Origin: Lysobacterales bacterium
GTDB taxonomy: Bacteria; Pseudomonadota; Gammaproteobacteria; Xanthomonadales; Ahniellaceae
NCBI GenBank assembly: GCA_016703225.1
Contig: JADJCM010000002.1
Coordinates: forward strand, 372,001-436,000
Direction of reading: 5' to 3'
Length of the DNA: 64,000 nt
In this document: piece by piece, positions 34,328 through 42,264 of the stretch
Layout of the letters: each line of letters starts with the position of its first letter
Numbering within the stretch: position 1 is the first letter of the stretch
The notes under the pieces: generated by a model
Databases searched by the model: none
The model's input: the letters and a program-made list of their open reading frames with translations, nothing else
What the model was told of the DNA's origin: nothing
Program-made: the position numbers and the translations under genes

Positions 34328-34373
34328 TCGCTGGAGTGTACGCCAGTGGCGTAGCGACCAACAACTCTCTCTA

Positions 34374-34784
34374 TCAAGGGCCGGTAAGCCAAACCTGACC
34401 GCTTGTCCAAGCGATCCGTCCTTGATCATCAAGCTTCCAGTAGGCGAAAGCGTCCATTGCGACCGGGCTTCTCGAGGTCCCGTCGAGATGAAACTTTGCG
34501 ATGCGGATACTTGAATCCAAGTCGCATGTTCCCTCCGGCACGTACCCCTGAGATTTGAGTTCGGTGAGCAGATGATTTTCATTCGAGCCGGCCGGAAATT
34601 GAGACGCGAGGCGACGACTGAATTCTGAGGGCGAGGGGTTTGAGCTTGGATAGGCCGGTGTGCCCGTTGGGCAAGGATTGGATCCGCCATGTGCCGCTAC
34701 CCCACGAAGAAGCGGCGGAAGCGGGTCGCGCGTGACGCAACCTGAAACTAGAACCGCTGCGCAGAGGATTGCTAGACACTTCAT
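34374..34784 (-). CDS. small lipoprotein in a cassette-like position
   Basis: This 136-residue protein has a lipoprotein signal MKCLAILCAAVLVSGC (Cys16 lipidated) and an unrecognised body with two more cysteines. Its ATG lies 6 bp from the R' core of a degenerate attC site, as expected for an integron gene cassette read on the minus strand. I find no attC core at its 3' end, so it may be the last cassette or a decayed one. Codon use is less GC-biased than the surrounding genome. Confidence 0.55.
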   Translation of the reverse strand: MKCLAILCAAVLVSGCVTRDPLPPLLRGVAAHGGSNPCPTGTPAYPSSNPSPSEFSRRLASQFPAGSNENHLLTELKSQGYVPEGTCDLDSSIRIAKFHLDGTSRSPVAMDAFAYWKLDDQGRIAWTSGQVWLTGP

Positions 34785-34789
34785 GCGGG

Positions 34790-34866
34790 GCCTAAAGCCG
34801 AGTCAAGCCGCCGCCGCGCGACGGTGTGTGGATGATACGCGCAACTTCCTCGGCGGTCGGCTTGAA
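34790..34866 (-). other. attC-like recombination site 1 (L''-L'-R' part)
   Basis: On the minus strand this reads TTCAAGC (L'', 34866-34860), a GC-rich centre, GCTTGAC (L', 34808-34802) and TTTAGGC (R', 34796-34790, one change from GTTAGGC). The R'' core (AGCTAAC) is displaced to 35317-35323 by IS copy A. The centre is almost identical to the other two attC-like sites, as in sedentary chromosomal integrons. Confidence 0.7.
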
Positions 34867-35028
34867 TGGGCGCTTGCACTCGCCGAGCGCCGCGGCTTCA
34901 ACAAGGCCGCGGTCGGTCTCGCCAACAAGATCGTGCGCATCGTCTGGGCGACCTGGCACCACGCGCGCAGCTTCGATGGCGACTACGCCAAGCGCTTCGA
35001 TCAGGAGATCGCGATGACCAGCACCTGA
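34861..35028 (+). pseudogene. C-terminal fragment of IS110/IS1111 transposase
   Basis: These 55 codons match the conserved C-terminal region of IS110-family transposases (LEWALALAERRGFNKAAV, LANKIVRIVWATW, FDGDYAKRF). The N-terminal RuvC-like part and the transposase centre are absent. It complements copy B, which keeps residues 1-193. Confidence 0.85.
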
Positions 35029-35039
35029 TCGATACACGC

Positions 35040-35300
35040 AGTCAACGCAGCACACCCTTTCACCACAGAGCGGCACGTCAACGGATCGATCCCATCAAAC
35101 TCATCACCAGCGGCTCGGCCGCGGTCCGGCAAGGCCGATAACTATGCCGACCTTCGAGGTCGCTTGAACGATAGGCCCCGCACCTGCGGATTCCATGATG
35201 TCCCAGCGGATGATCTCGCCACTTCGAGGACGGATAGACGCTTGCACCGATCCAACCGTGATGAAGCAGGGCAGGATCAATCAGCTTGACGTGGGGGAGG
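35040..35300 (+). ncRNA. putative seek/bridge RNA region of IS copy A
   Basis: The non-coding block between the transposase end and the right IR is nearly identical to that of copy B (36480-36730). It contains TAACTATG (35139-35146), a hairpin GACCTTCGAGGTC (35149-35161) and GCTTGAA (35162-35168). These match the minus strand of the right attC flank and the plus strand of the left attC flank. IS1111-group elements are known to encode a guide RNA in this 3' position. RNA ends are not defined. Confidence 0.55.
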
Positions 35301-35317
35301 AGTCCATAGACACATAG

Positions 35318-35717
35318 TTAGCTCGCTTCGCGATAGGTGTCCACATCGATGTAGGCGCCAGCTTGCGCAACAAACTGCACGACGGCTTCGCTGAAGCCGA
35401 TGGCAGGCGTGGATAGCATTTCGTCCATGGAGATTGTGAGAACGACTTGAAGGATCGCCGCTGACTGAGTAGATGCAGCGATGCGCTTGATAGCTTCCGC
35501 TTTTCCGTGGAGCTGGTTCACAACCTTTTCCGAAAGCTCGTAGACATTCACGACATCGGACGAGACTTCGCCGCTGGAAAGCTCCCATGAAGAGACTCTT
35601 CGATTGGGGGGTGCCTTTGCGTACCTTTCGCGTGGGAAGCACGCCAAGAACTGAGGAAACGAGGTCGAGATCTAGATCAGGACCGCGCAATGCGAAATAG
35701 ACCTCTCCAGTGTTCAT
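35318..35717 (-). pseudogene. DUF4279 cassette gene with a one-base frameshift
   Basis: Two overlapping frames together make one DUF4279 protein of about 132 residues. The first part is MNTGEVYFALRGPDLDLD...LPTRKVRKGTP and the second is NRRVSSWELSSGEVSS...ILQVVLTIS...YIDVDTYREAS. The break falls at a run of six C (six G on the + strand near 35607-35612); removing one base restores a smooth family-like sequence. DUF4279 proteins are common integron cassette passengers. The TAA stop lies inside the attC R'' core, and the ATG lies 17 bp after the next R' core. A sequencing error in the run cannot be excluded. Confidence 0.75.
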
Positions 35718-35733
35718 CGCGATCTCATGAGCG

Positions 35734-35810
35734 ACCTAACGCCGTGTTAAGCCGCCGCCGCGCGACGGAGCTTGGATGATACGCGCAACTTCCTCGGCGG
35801 TCGGCTTGAA
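35734..35810 (-). other. attC-like recombination site 2 (L''-L'-R' part)
   Basis: On the minus strand: TTCAAGC (L'', 35810-35804), a central stem region, GCTTAAC (L', 35752-35746) and GTTAGGT (R', 35740-35734), all fitting the attC consensus. The partner core R'' ACCTAAC is at 36748-36742, separated by IS copy B. Joined without the IS, the site would be about 90 bp. Confidence 0.8.
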
Positions 35811-35900
35811 TGATGGGATGGACTCCTCCCGACGCGGCGCAGGCATCGAAGTGCCAATCTGAGGGTGTCGAATCATCAGTCACCACCGGAGGAGTCCGCC

Positions 35901-36716
35901 ATGAAGTGTAATCCCGCTGTCGCCACCATCGCCATCGATCTCGCGAAATACATTTTCCAACTGCTGGCCGTCGACGCGCACGGCAACGTGCTGGAATCGC
36001 ATCGACTCGCGCGCGCCGCGTTCATCGCGTTCTGGCACAACCGCGCGCCGGTGCGGGTGGTGATGGAGGCCTGCGGGTCGGCGCATCATTTCGGGCGGTG
36101 GCTCACGGCGCTTGGTCATCAGGTGATCCTGATTCCCGCGCAGTACGTTCGCCCGTATGTGCGGCGAAGCAAAACCGATGCAGCCGATTGCCTGGCGATG
36201 ATCGAGGCGGTGCGCGCGATCGATCTGAAGCCGGTACCGATCAAGTCCGAGCTGCAGCAGGTGATCCAGTTGCTGCACCGCGCGCGGCAACAGTGGCAGG
36301 AGACGCGCACGGCGCGCATCAACCTGGCGCGCGGCCTGCTGCGCGAGTTCGGCATCGTGATTCCGGAAGGCGCAGAGCGTGGCCAGCAGGCGATGCGTGC
36401 GGCGCTGGGCCACGAAGCACTGGATCAGCGCATGCGCGACTTGATCGCGTCGCTGCTCGAGGAGATTCGCACGCTCGAACACCCTTTCACCACAGAGCGG
36501 CACGTCAACGGATCGATTCCATCAACCTCATCACCAGCGGCTCGGCCGCGGTGCGGCAAGGCCGATAACTATGCCGACCTTCGAGGTCGCTTGAACGATA
36601 GGCCCCGCACCTGCGGATTCCATGATGTCCCGGCGGATGATCCCGCCACTTCGAGGACGGATAGACGCTTGCACCGATCCAACCGTGATGAAGCAGAGCA
36701 GGATCAATCAGCTTGA
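35901..36716 (+). pseudogene. IS110/IS1111 transposase, C-terminus deleted
   Basis: Residues 1-193 are an IS110-family RuvC-like DEDD domain with D13 (IAIDLAK), E56 (VVMEACG), D93 and D96 (RSKTDAADCLAM). At 36480 the frame jumps into the 3' non-coding block through a deletion at ACACCCTTTC, adding about 78 meaningless codons. The conserved C-terminal part with the catalytic serine region is absent, so it should be inactive. The start ATG at 35901 has a strong GGAGGA ribosome site; the frame opens further upstream at 35865 without support. Confidence 0.88.
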
Positions 36717-36735
36717 CGTGGGGGAGGAGTCCATA
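36480..36735 (+). ncRNA. putative seek/bridge RNA region of IS copy B
   Basis: This is the same block as in copy A, over 95 percent identical by eye, with TAACTATG at 36566-36573, hairpin GACCTTCGAGGTC, and GCTTGAA at 36589-36595. The element's own right flank on the minus strand reads CCTAACTATG, and its left flank on the plus strand reads GGCTTGAATGAT. Both target halves are thus represented, one on each side of a hairpin. Keeping this block while losing the transposase end suggests the element could still be moved in trans. Confidence 0.6.
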
Positions 36736-36742
36736 GACATAG

Positions 36743-37147
36743 TTAGGTGTTCGCGCCGTCGTTCATGGCTGCCCCGCGGGTGCGGCGGAATGCCGAAACG
36801 AAAAGCCCGCCCGCGTACAACAGCCAAAGCAGAGCTGCGGATGCGGGGCGAAACTCCCAACTCTTGAACCACTCGTTGTGCGCGAGCGTGTTGCCAGTGG
36901 CGGAGCTCCATACAAGCCCAGCGGCAGCTGCGACGAGCACGACTGCGATTGCGACTCTAGCCGCGAGAGAAAGGGGCGCAGCCTCTGCAGCGGAGGGACG
37001 TTGCGTGAGCATCGGTTGCACACCCAGGACGATGGAGTAGACCACAGTTCCGAAAATCGGTGACTCGGCAAATGCGACCCAAAGGCATGACGCCGATATC
37101 AGCACGAGGCTCACTGCTGCTGCCATATTCCTTGCGCGAGTTTCCAT
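36743..37147 (-). CDS. cassette-encoded membrane protein of unknown function
   Basis: This 134-residue protein has four hydrophobic stretches: AAAVSLVLISASCLWVAFA, FGTVVYSIVLGV, ARVAIAVVLVAAAAGLVW and ALLWLLYAGGLFVSAF. No family is recognised. The ATG at 37147 follows an attC R' core by 6 bp, and the TAA stop lies inside the next R'' core (GTTAGGT at 36742-36748 on the + strand). It therefore occupies exactly one cassette. Such membrane cassettes are common and mostly uncharacterised. GC is lower than in the core genes. Confidence 0.65.
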   Translation of the reverse strand: METRARNMAAAVSLVLISASCLWVAFAESPIFGTVVYSIVLGVQPMLTQRPSAAEAAPLSLAARVAIAVVLVAAAAGLVWSSATGNTLAHNEWFKSWEFRPASAALLWLLYAGGLFVSAFRRTRGAAMNDGANT

Positions 37148-37153
37148 TCGAAT

Positions 37154-37230
37154 ACCTAACGCCGTGTTAAGCCGCCGCCGCGCGACGGCGTGTGGATGAT
37201 ACGACCACCTTCCTCGGCGGTCGGCTTGAA
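37154..37230 (-). other. attC-like recombination site 3 (L''-L'-R' part)
   Basis: On the minus strand: TTCAAGC (37230-37224), the same central region as the other sites, GCTTAAC (37172-37166) and GTTAGGT (37160-37154). The R'' core and the cassette before it are missing because IS copy C, which interrupts the site, is truncated on its right. Confidence 0.78.
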
Positions 37231-37533
37231 TGATGGGATGGACTCCTCCCGACGCGGCGCAGGCATCGAAGTGCCAATCTGAGGGTGTCGAATCATCAGT
37301 CACCACCGGAGGAGTCCGCCATGAAGTGTAATCCCGCTGTCGCCACCATCGCCATCGATCTCGCGAAATCCATTTTTCAACTGCTGGCCGTCGACGCGCA
37401 CGGCAACGTGCTCGAATCGCATCGACTCGCGCGCGCCGCGTTCATCGCGTTCTGGCACAACCGCGCGCCGGTGCGGGTGGTGATGGAGGCCTGCGGTTCG
37501 GCGCATCATTTCGGGCGGTGGCTCACGGCGCTT
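37231..37533 (+). mobile_element. IS1111-attC-type element copy C, truncated
   Basis: This copy has the left inverted repeat (GGACTCCTCCCGACG from 37240), the leader and the first 71 transposase codons from ATG 37321. It is nearly identical to copy B until 37533 (GGCGCTT), after which similarity stops. The right end, guide-RNA block and R'' core are gone. The next 101 bp up to the alpha-glucosidase stop hold nothing I recognise. This marks the present right edge of the cassette array. Confidence 0.85.
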
Positions 37534-37634
37534 AGCCCTTTTCAATCCGTCCGTGGAAACGGGGAAGAACCTGTTGCCGCTTGAGGGAGGCGGTCAAGCA
37601 GTGCTGGCGGAGTTGGCCGGCTTGGCCGTGGGGG

Positions 37635-39248
37635 CTAGCGCAGGAACGCCGCGCCGTAGCCTGGGAGCTGCAGGGTGGATGCGTCGAGGGTTGCGGCGCC
37701 GATGGTGTTGAGGGATTGCCGCGCAGGATCGTCGGGCAGGGCGAAGGCTTGCGGCTCGGCGGAAAGGTTGAACACGCAGAGCAGGGTTTGATCGCCGTGG
37801 TTGCGGGTGAAGGCGAGGAGGGGTTCGGGGGTGTCGAGGAAGTGGATGTTGCCTGCGCGCAGGGCGGGTTGTTGGGCGCGCCAGGCGAGGAAGCGGCGGT
37901 ACTGGTTCAGGGCGGAATCGGGTTGGGATTCCTGCTTGGCGACCGAGAAAGCGTGGTGGGCGTTGGCGAGCGGGAGCCAGGGGGTGCCGGTGCTGAAGCC
38001 GGCGTGCACGCCGCCGTCCCATGGCATCGGCGTGCGGCAGCCGTCGCGGCCCTTGAAGGTGGGCCAGAAGGAAATGCCGTAGGGGTCTTTCAGCAGTTCG
38101 AATGGCACCTCGGCTTCCGTGAGTCCCAGTTCCTCGCCCTGGTAGACGCAGACCGAACCGCGCAGGGAGGCGACCAATGCACACAGCATCGGTGCCAGTT
38201 GCGGCGGCGGGTTGGCGCCGCCCCAGCGGGTCGCGACGCGTTGCACGTCGTGGTTGCTGATTGCCCAGCACGGCCAGCCTTCGCTCATCGACGCTTCCAG
38301 CCGCGCCACCGTCTCGCGGATGTGGCGCGCGCTGAAGTCGTCGGTCAGCAGCTCGAAGCTGTAGCCCATGTGCAGGCGACGGCCGCGGGTGTATTCGGCC
38401 ATCGTCACCAGCGAATCCTCGGACGAGATTTCGCCGAGTGCGGCCACGTCCGGATACTCGTCGAGCAGGGCGCGGATGCGCTCGAGGAAGGCCAGGTTCT
38501 CGGGCTGGGTGTTGTTGTGGTGGTGGTACTGGAACGCGTACGGATTGTCCGGCGAGAAGCCGCGGCCGACGCGCAGCTCCGGCGGCTTGGCCGGGTTGTC
38601 GCGCAGCGCGCGGTCGTGGAAGCAGAAGTTGATCGCGTCCAGACGGAAGCCGTCGACACCACGGTCGAGCCAGAAGCGCAGGTTGTCGAGCGCCGCCTGT
38701 TGCACGTCCGGATGATGGAAGTTCAGGTCCGGCTGCGAGGTCAGGAAATTGTGCAGGTAGTACTGGCCGCGCCGCGGTTCCCACTGCCAGGCGACTCCGC
38801 CGAAGATCGACAGCCAGTTGTTCGGCGGCGAGCCGTCCGGCTTCGCGTCGGCCCACACATACCAGTCGGCCTTCGCGTTGCTGCGGTTCTCGCGGCTTTC
38901 CTTGAACCAGGCATGTTCCACCGAGGTGTGGCTGAGCACCTGGTCGATCATCAGCTTGAGCCCGAGCGCATGCGCCTTCGCGACCAGCGCATCGAAGTCG
39001 GCGAGCGTGCCGAACAGCGGATCGACGTCACGATAGTCGGCGATGTCGTAGCCGAAGTCGGCCATCGGTGACTTGAAGAACGGCGACACCCACAGGCCAT
39101 CGACGCCGAGGCTGGCGATGTAGTCGAGCTTGGCGAGGATGCCCGGCAGGTCGCCGATGCCATCGCCGTTGCTGTCGAGAAAACTGCGCGGATAGACCTG
39201 GTAGATCACCGCACCGCGCCACCACGGCGTGTCGTTCTGCTTGCTCAT
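37635..39248 (-). CDS. GH13 alpha-glucosidase
   Basis: This 537-residue cytoplasmic GH13 enzyme has WWRGAVIYQVYPRSFLDSNGDG at the start, the QPDLNF motif of alpha-glucosidases/oligo-1,6-glucosidases, nucleophile Asp in DGFRLDAINF, acid/base Glu in ALGEISSED and the third Asp in ISNHDVQR. It should release glucose from maltose and maltodextrins. The ATG at 39248 begins directly before the conserved domain. It is divergent from the sugar symporter; their shared 148-bp spacer contains the operator-like site. Confidence 0.92.
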   Translation of the reverse strand: MSKQNDTPWWRGAVIYQVYPRSFLDSNGDGIGDLPGILAKLDYIASLGVDGLWVSPFFKSPMADFGYDIADYRDVDPLFGTLADFDALVAKAHALGLKLMIDQVLSHTSVEHAWFKESRENRSNAKADWYVWADAKPDGSPPNNWLSIFGGVAWQWEPRRGQYYLHNFLTSQPDLNFHHPDVQQAALDNLRFWLDRGVDGFRLDAINFCFHDRALRDNPAKPPELRVGRGFSPDNPYAFQYHHHNNTQPENLAFLERIRALLDEYPDVAALGEISSEDSLVTMAEYTRGRRLHMGYSFELLTDDFSARHIRETVARLEASMSEGWPCWAISNHDVQRVATRWGGANPPPQLAPMLCALVASLRGSVCVYQGEELGLTEAEVPFELLKDPYGISFWPTFKGRDGCRTPMPWDGGVHAGFSTGTPWLPLANAHHAFSVAKQESQPDSALNQYRRFLAWRAQQPALRAGNIHFLDTPEPLLAFTRNHGDQTLLCVFNLSAEPQAFALPDDPARQSLNTIGAATLDASTLQLPGYGAAFLR

Positions 39249-39320
39249 TGCCTGCGTGCCTGCACTCGTGCGGATGCCTCGACGGCAGTGTTGCCGAGGC
39301 CACGTTGCGGGACCATTGCA

Positions 39321-39335
39321 TGCAAACGTATTCAT
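39321..39335. promoter_or_regulatory. candidate LacI-family operator (copy 1)
   Basis: The 15-mer TGCAAACGTATTCAT is an imperfect palindrome around a central CG, as in LacI/GalR-type operators. It lies between the divergent alpha-glucosidase and symporter genes. An identical 15-mer occurs at 52631 between the TonB receptor and the amylase of the same sugar locus. Confidence 0.6.
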
Positions 39336-39396
39336 CGCAACGCATGCGCTCGGCCAACTAGTTTCACCGGATTGAGATCGGGTCCGGGGAGGATCG

Positions 39397-40818
39397 ATGA
39401 TCGGTGCCAGCGTACAAATCGGGGTGTTCCTGCTGCTCACTGCGGCGGTTGCGGTCGCCACTTGGTGGAAGTGCCGCCACGCCGTGCATGCCAGCGACAG
39501 CTCCAAGGATTTCTTCCTGGCCGGTGGCGGCCTGGCCTGGCCCTATGTCGCCGGTTCGCTGCTGCTGACCAACATCAGCGCTGAGCAAATCGTCGGCATG
39601 AACGGTGCGCAGATGATGCTGGTCGCGTGGTGGGAATTCGGTGCCGCCGCGGGCCTGCTGATCCTCGCGCATGTGCTGATTCCGATGTACTACAAGTACA
39701 ACTGCACCACGACCACCGAACTGCTCGAGCGCCGCCTCAATGACGCCGGCGTGCGCGCCACCGTCTCGGTGCTGTTCCTGCTCGGCTACATGTTCATCCT
39801 GCTTCCGGTGGTGCTGTACACCGGCTCGGTGTTCATGAAGTCGATGTTCGCGCTCGAGCTGCCGATCCTCGTGATCGCGATCATCTACGCGTTGGCCGGG
39901 CTCGCCTATGCCGCCTTCGGTGGCCTGCGCGCGATCGCGATCTCCGACACCTACAACGGCATCGGCCTGCTGGTGATGGGGCTCGCCGTCACCTGGTTCG
40001 CGCTGCAGGCAGTCGGCTTCGACCTCAGCGGCATCCCGGCCGAACGCTGGACCCTGATCGGCGCCGGCGACAGCGACATCCCCTGGCATACCCTGCTCAC
40101 CGGCATGCTGTTCATCCACCTGTTCTACTGGGGCACGAACATGGTCATCGCGCAGCGCGCGCTGGCTGCCAAGTCGGTGCGCGAGGCGCAGAAGGGCATC
40201 TATGCCGCGGTCGTGTTCAAGCTGGTGCTGCCGCTGGTCGTGGTGTTCCCGGGCGTGATCGCCTTCAAGCTCTATGGCGACATCGGTGATCAGAGCTACG
40301 GCCGCCTGGTCGGCGACGTGTTGCCGGCGTGGTTGTCCGGCGCCTTCGCCGCGGTGATCTTCGGCGCGGTGTTGTCGAGTTTCAACTCCTGCCTGAACTC
40401 CGCTGCCGCCCTGTACACCTGCGACCTGCATGCGAAATACGTGAACGCGAACGCCGATCCGAAACGCATCGGCAATGCGGTGGCGGTGGTGTTCACCGTG
40501 GTGTCGATCGCGATGGTGCCGCTGTACCAGCACGCGCAGAGCATCATCGACCTGCTGCAGCGCCTCAATGGCCTGTATTCGATGCCGGTGCTGGCGATCT
40601 TCATCGTCGCCGTGCTGTTCTCGCACGTCGATGGTCGCGCCGCGCGCGCCGGCCTGGTGTTCGGTGCCGCGCTCTATGCCGTGTTCACCTTCGTGTGGTC
40701 GCCGCTGCACTACATCCACCTGATGTTCATCACCCTGGTGGCGAGCATCCTGTTCATCCTGCTGCTGTCGCGGCTGCTGCAGTCGCGGCGGGTGCTGACG
40801 CCGGCACCGGCGCAGTAG
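39397..40818 (+). CDS. SSS-family sodium:sugar symporter
   Basis: This 473-residue protein with 13-14 transmembrane helices belongs to the SSS family (SglT-like). It has DFFLAGGGLAWPYVAGSLLLTNISAEQIVGMNG covering helix 1, where the sodium and substrate sites lie, and FAAVIFGAVLSSFNSCLNSAAALYTCD near helix 8. It would import glucose or a related sugar with Na+. A ribosome site GGAGG precedes the ATG. It is followed 32 bp later by a second sugar transporter, and its position opposite the alpha-glucosidase supports a glucose/maltose substrate. Confidence 0.88.
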   Translation: MIGASVQIGVFLLLTAAVAVATWWKCRHAVHASDSSKDFFLAGGGLAWPYVAGSLLLTNISAEQIVGMNGAQMMLVAWWEFGAAAGLLILAHVLIPMYYKYNCTTTTELLERRLNDAGVRATVSVLFLLGYMFILLPVVLYTGSVFMKSMFALELPILVIAIIYALAGLAYAAFGGLRAIAISDTYNGIGLLVMGLAVTWFALQAVGFDLSGIPAERWTLIGAGDSDIPWHTLLTGMLFIHLFYWGTNMVIAQRALAAKSVREAQKGIYAAVVFKLVLPLVVVFPGVIAFKLYGDIGDQSYGRLVGDVLPAWLSGAFAAVIFGAVLSSFNSCLNSAAALYTCDLHAKYVNANADPKRIGNAVAVVFTVVSIAMVPLYQHAQSIIDLLQRLNGLYSMPVLAIFIVAVLFSHVDGRAARAGLVFGAALYAVFTFVWSPLHYIHLMFITLVASILFILLLSRLLQSRRVLTPAPAQ

Positions 40819-40850
40819 CATCAGCCGAGCCCGCGAATCCGGAGTCCTGA

Positions 40851-42254
40851 ATGTCCGCATCCTCCCCCGCGCTGCGCACGCGTCCCGAACTGTCGTTCTG
40901 GCAGATCTGGAACATGTCCTTCGGCTTCCTTGGCATACAGTTCGGATTTGCCCTCCAGGGCGGATTCATGTCGCGCATCTTCCAGACGCTCGGCGCGGAG
41001 AAGGATGCGTTGCCGCTGCTGTGGATCGCTGCACCGCTCACTGGCCTGCTGGTGCAGCCCGTCATCGGATGGTTCAGCGACCGCACCTGGCATCCGGTGC
41101 TCGGTCGGCGGCGCCCCTATTTCCTGCTCGGCGCCATCCTCAGTTCCGCAGCCCTGGTGCTGATGCCGCATTCGTCGGCGCTGTGGATGGCGGCCGGCCT
41201 GCTGTGGGTGCTGGACGCGTCGATCAACATCAGCATGGAACCGTTTCGCGCGCTGGTCGCGGACAAGCTGCCGGAACGCCAGCGCTCCTACGGCTTCGTG
41301 CTGCAGACCTTGATCATCGGTGTCGGCACCTGGGTCGCGAGCAATCTGCCGTGGTTCGTCACTCGGCTTGGCGTGTCGAACGAGGCCGCGCCGGGCGTAG
41401 TGCCGCCGTCGGTGCAGGTCGCATTCGCGATCGGCGCTTGCGTGTTCATCGGCAGCATTCTGGTGACCATCTTCACCACCCGCGAATACCCACCCGACGA
41501 CCTGGAGGCCTTCCGTCGCGAGCAGCAGGCACCGGGCAGCATGTTGTCTGATGTCCTGTCCGGCATCCGGGCGATGCCGGCGCAGATGCTGGCCATCGGT
41601 GTCGTGCAGTTCTTCAGTTGGCTGGCGTTCTTCAGCATGTGGAGCATGGCCACGCCGGCGCTGACCGAGCACGTGTTCCATGCGCCCGCGCCCGACCCGC
41701 ACGCCTTCGACATGGCCGTGCCCGCGCAGGCCGAGGCCTTCGCCGCCGCGAATTCGGCCTTCCAGAATGCCGCCGATCTGGTCGGCGCCTACATGGGCTA
41801 TTACGGCCTGTCGTCGATGGCGGTGGCGCTGCTGCTCAGCCTCTACGCATCGCGCTTCGTGCTGAATCGGCGACTCGTGCACTTCGTCTCGCTGCTGCTC
41901 GGGGGTCTCGGCTTCCTGTCGATGGCCATGGTGCCGTCGCCGGTCTGGTTGATCGGCTCGTTCGCGCTGGTTGGCGTGGCCTGGGCCAGCATCCTGTCGA
42001 TGCCGTATGCGCTGCTGTCGTCATCGGTGGATCCGCGTCGGATGGGCATCGCGATGGGCATCTTCAACATGTTCATCGTGATGCCGCAGATCGTCGCCGC
42101 GACCTTGCTCGGGCCTGCACTTCTCACGATCTTCAACAACGAGCCCATCTACGCGCTGGTGATCAGCGGAAGCAGCTTGATCGTCGGCGCCATGTGCCTG
42201 GTTCGCGTGCGCGAGCCGGACGCCAGCTTCAACGCTGCCGCTGCGGCGCACTGA
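40851..42254 (+). CDS. MFS sugar transporter (SLC45/maltose type)
   Basis: This 467-residue protein with 12 transmembrane helices begins SFWQIWNMSFGFLGIQFGFALQ, the typical start of the SLC45-like/MalT group found in Xanthomonadales and Bacteroidetes maltose loci. The loop motif WFSDRTWHPVLGRRRPYF (helix 2-3) is present. It probably imports maltose or maltodextrins across the inner membrane by proton symport. It lies between the SSS transporter and a periplasmic amylase in one direction, so a single transcript is likely. Confidence 0.88.
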   Translation: MSASSPALRTRPELSFWQIWNMSFGFLGIQFGFALQGGFMSRIFQTLGAEKDALPLLWIAAPLTGLLVQPVIGWFSDRTWHPVLGRRRPYFLLGAILSSAALVLMPHSSALWMAAGLLWVLDASINISMEPFRALVADKLPERQRSYGFVLQTLIIGVGTWVASNLPWFVTRLGVSNEAAPGVVPPSVQVAFAIGACVFIGSILVTIFTTREYPPDDLEAFRREQQAPGSMLSDVLSGIRAMPAQMLAIGVVQFFSWLAFFSMWSMATPALTEHVFHAPAPDPHAFDMAVPAQAEAFAAANSAFQNAADLVGAYMGYYGLSSMAVALLLSLYASRFVLNRRLVHFVSLLLGGLGFLSMAMVPSPVWLIGSFALVGVAWASILSMPYALLSSSVDPRRMGIAMGIFNMFIVMPQIVAATLLGPALLTIFNNEPIYALVISGSSLIVGAMCLVRVREPDASFNAAAAAH

Positions 42255-42264
42255 GGAGCCACGC

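Larger units (their letters stand above)
34861..35310 (+). mobile_element. IS1111-type element copy A, left end and most of tnp deleted
   Basis: Only the 3' part remains: the last 55 codons of an IS110-family transposase (34861-35028, LEWALALAERRGFNKAAVG onward), then the 3' non-coding block and the right inverted repeat GGGGAGGAGTCC. The left end is missing. The attC sequence runs directly into the transposase at CTTGAATG(G), which occurs both at the attC/IS edge and in the gene, so the deletion probably used that microhomology. Confidence 0.8.
35811..36741 (+). mobile_element. IS1111-attC-type element copy B with internal deletion
   Basis: Inverted repeats GGACTCCTCCC (35819-35830 region) and GGGGAGGAGTCC (36721-36732) bound an approximately 930-bp element. 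It sits inside an attC site between the R'' and L'' cores, the target class described for the IS1111-attC group of the IS110 family. It carries the first 193 codons of the transposase joined to the 3' non-coding block, so both ends and the guide-RNA region are kept while the transposase C-terminus is lost. It would be non-autonomous. Confidence 0.85.

Noticed and set aside
37534..37600. TTTTCAATCCGTCCGTGGAAACGG, which superficially recalls a CRISPR repeat
   Set aside because: It occurs once; no second copy, spacing pattern or cas gene is present.
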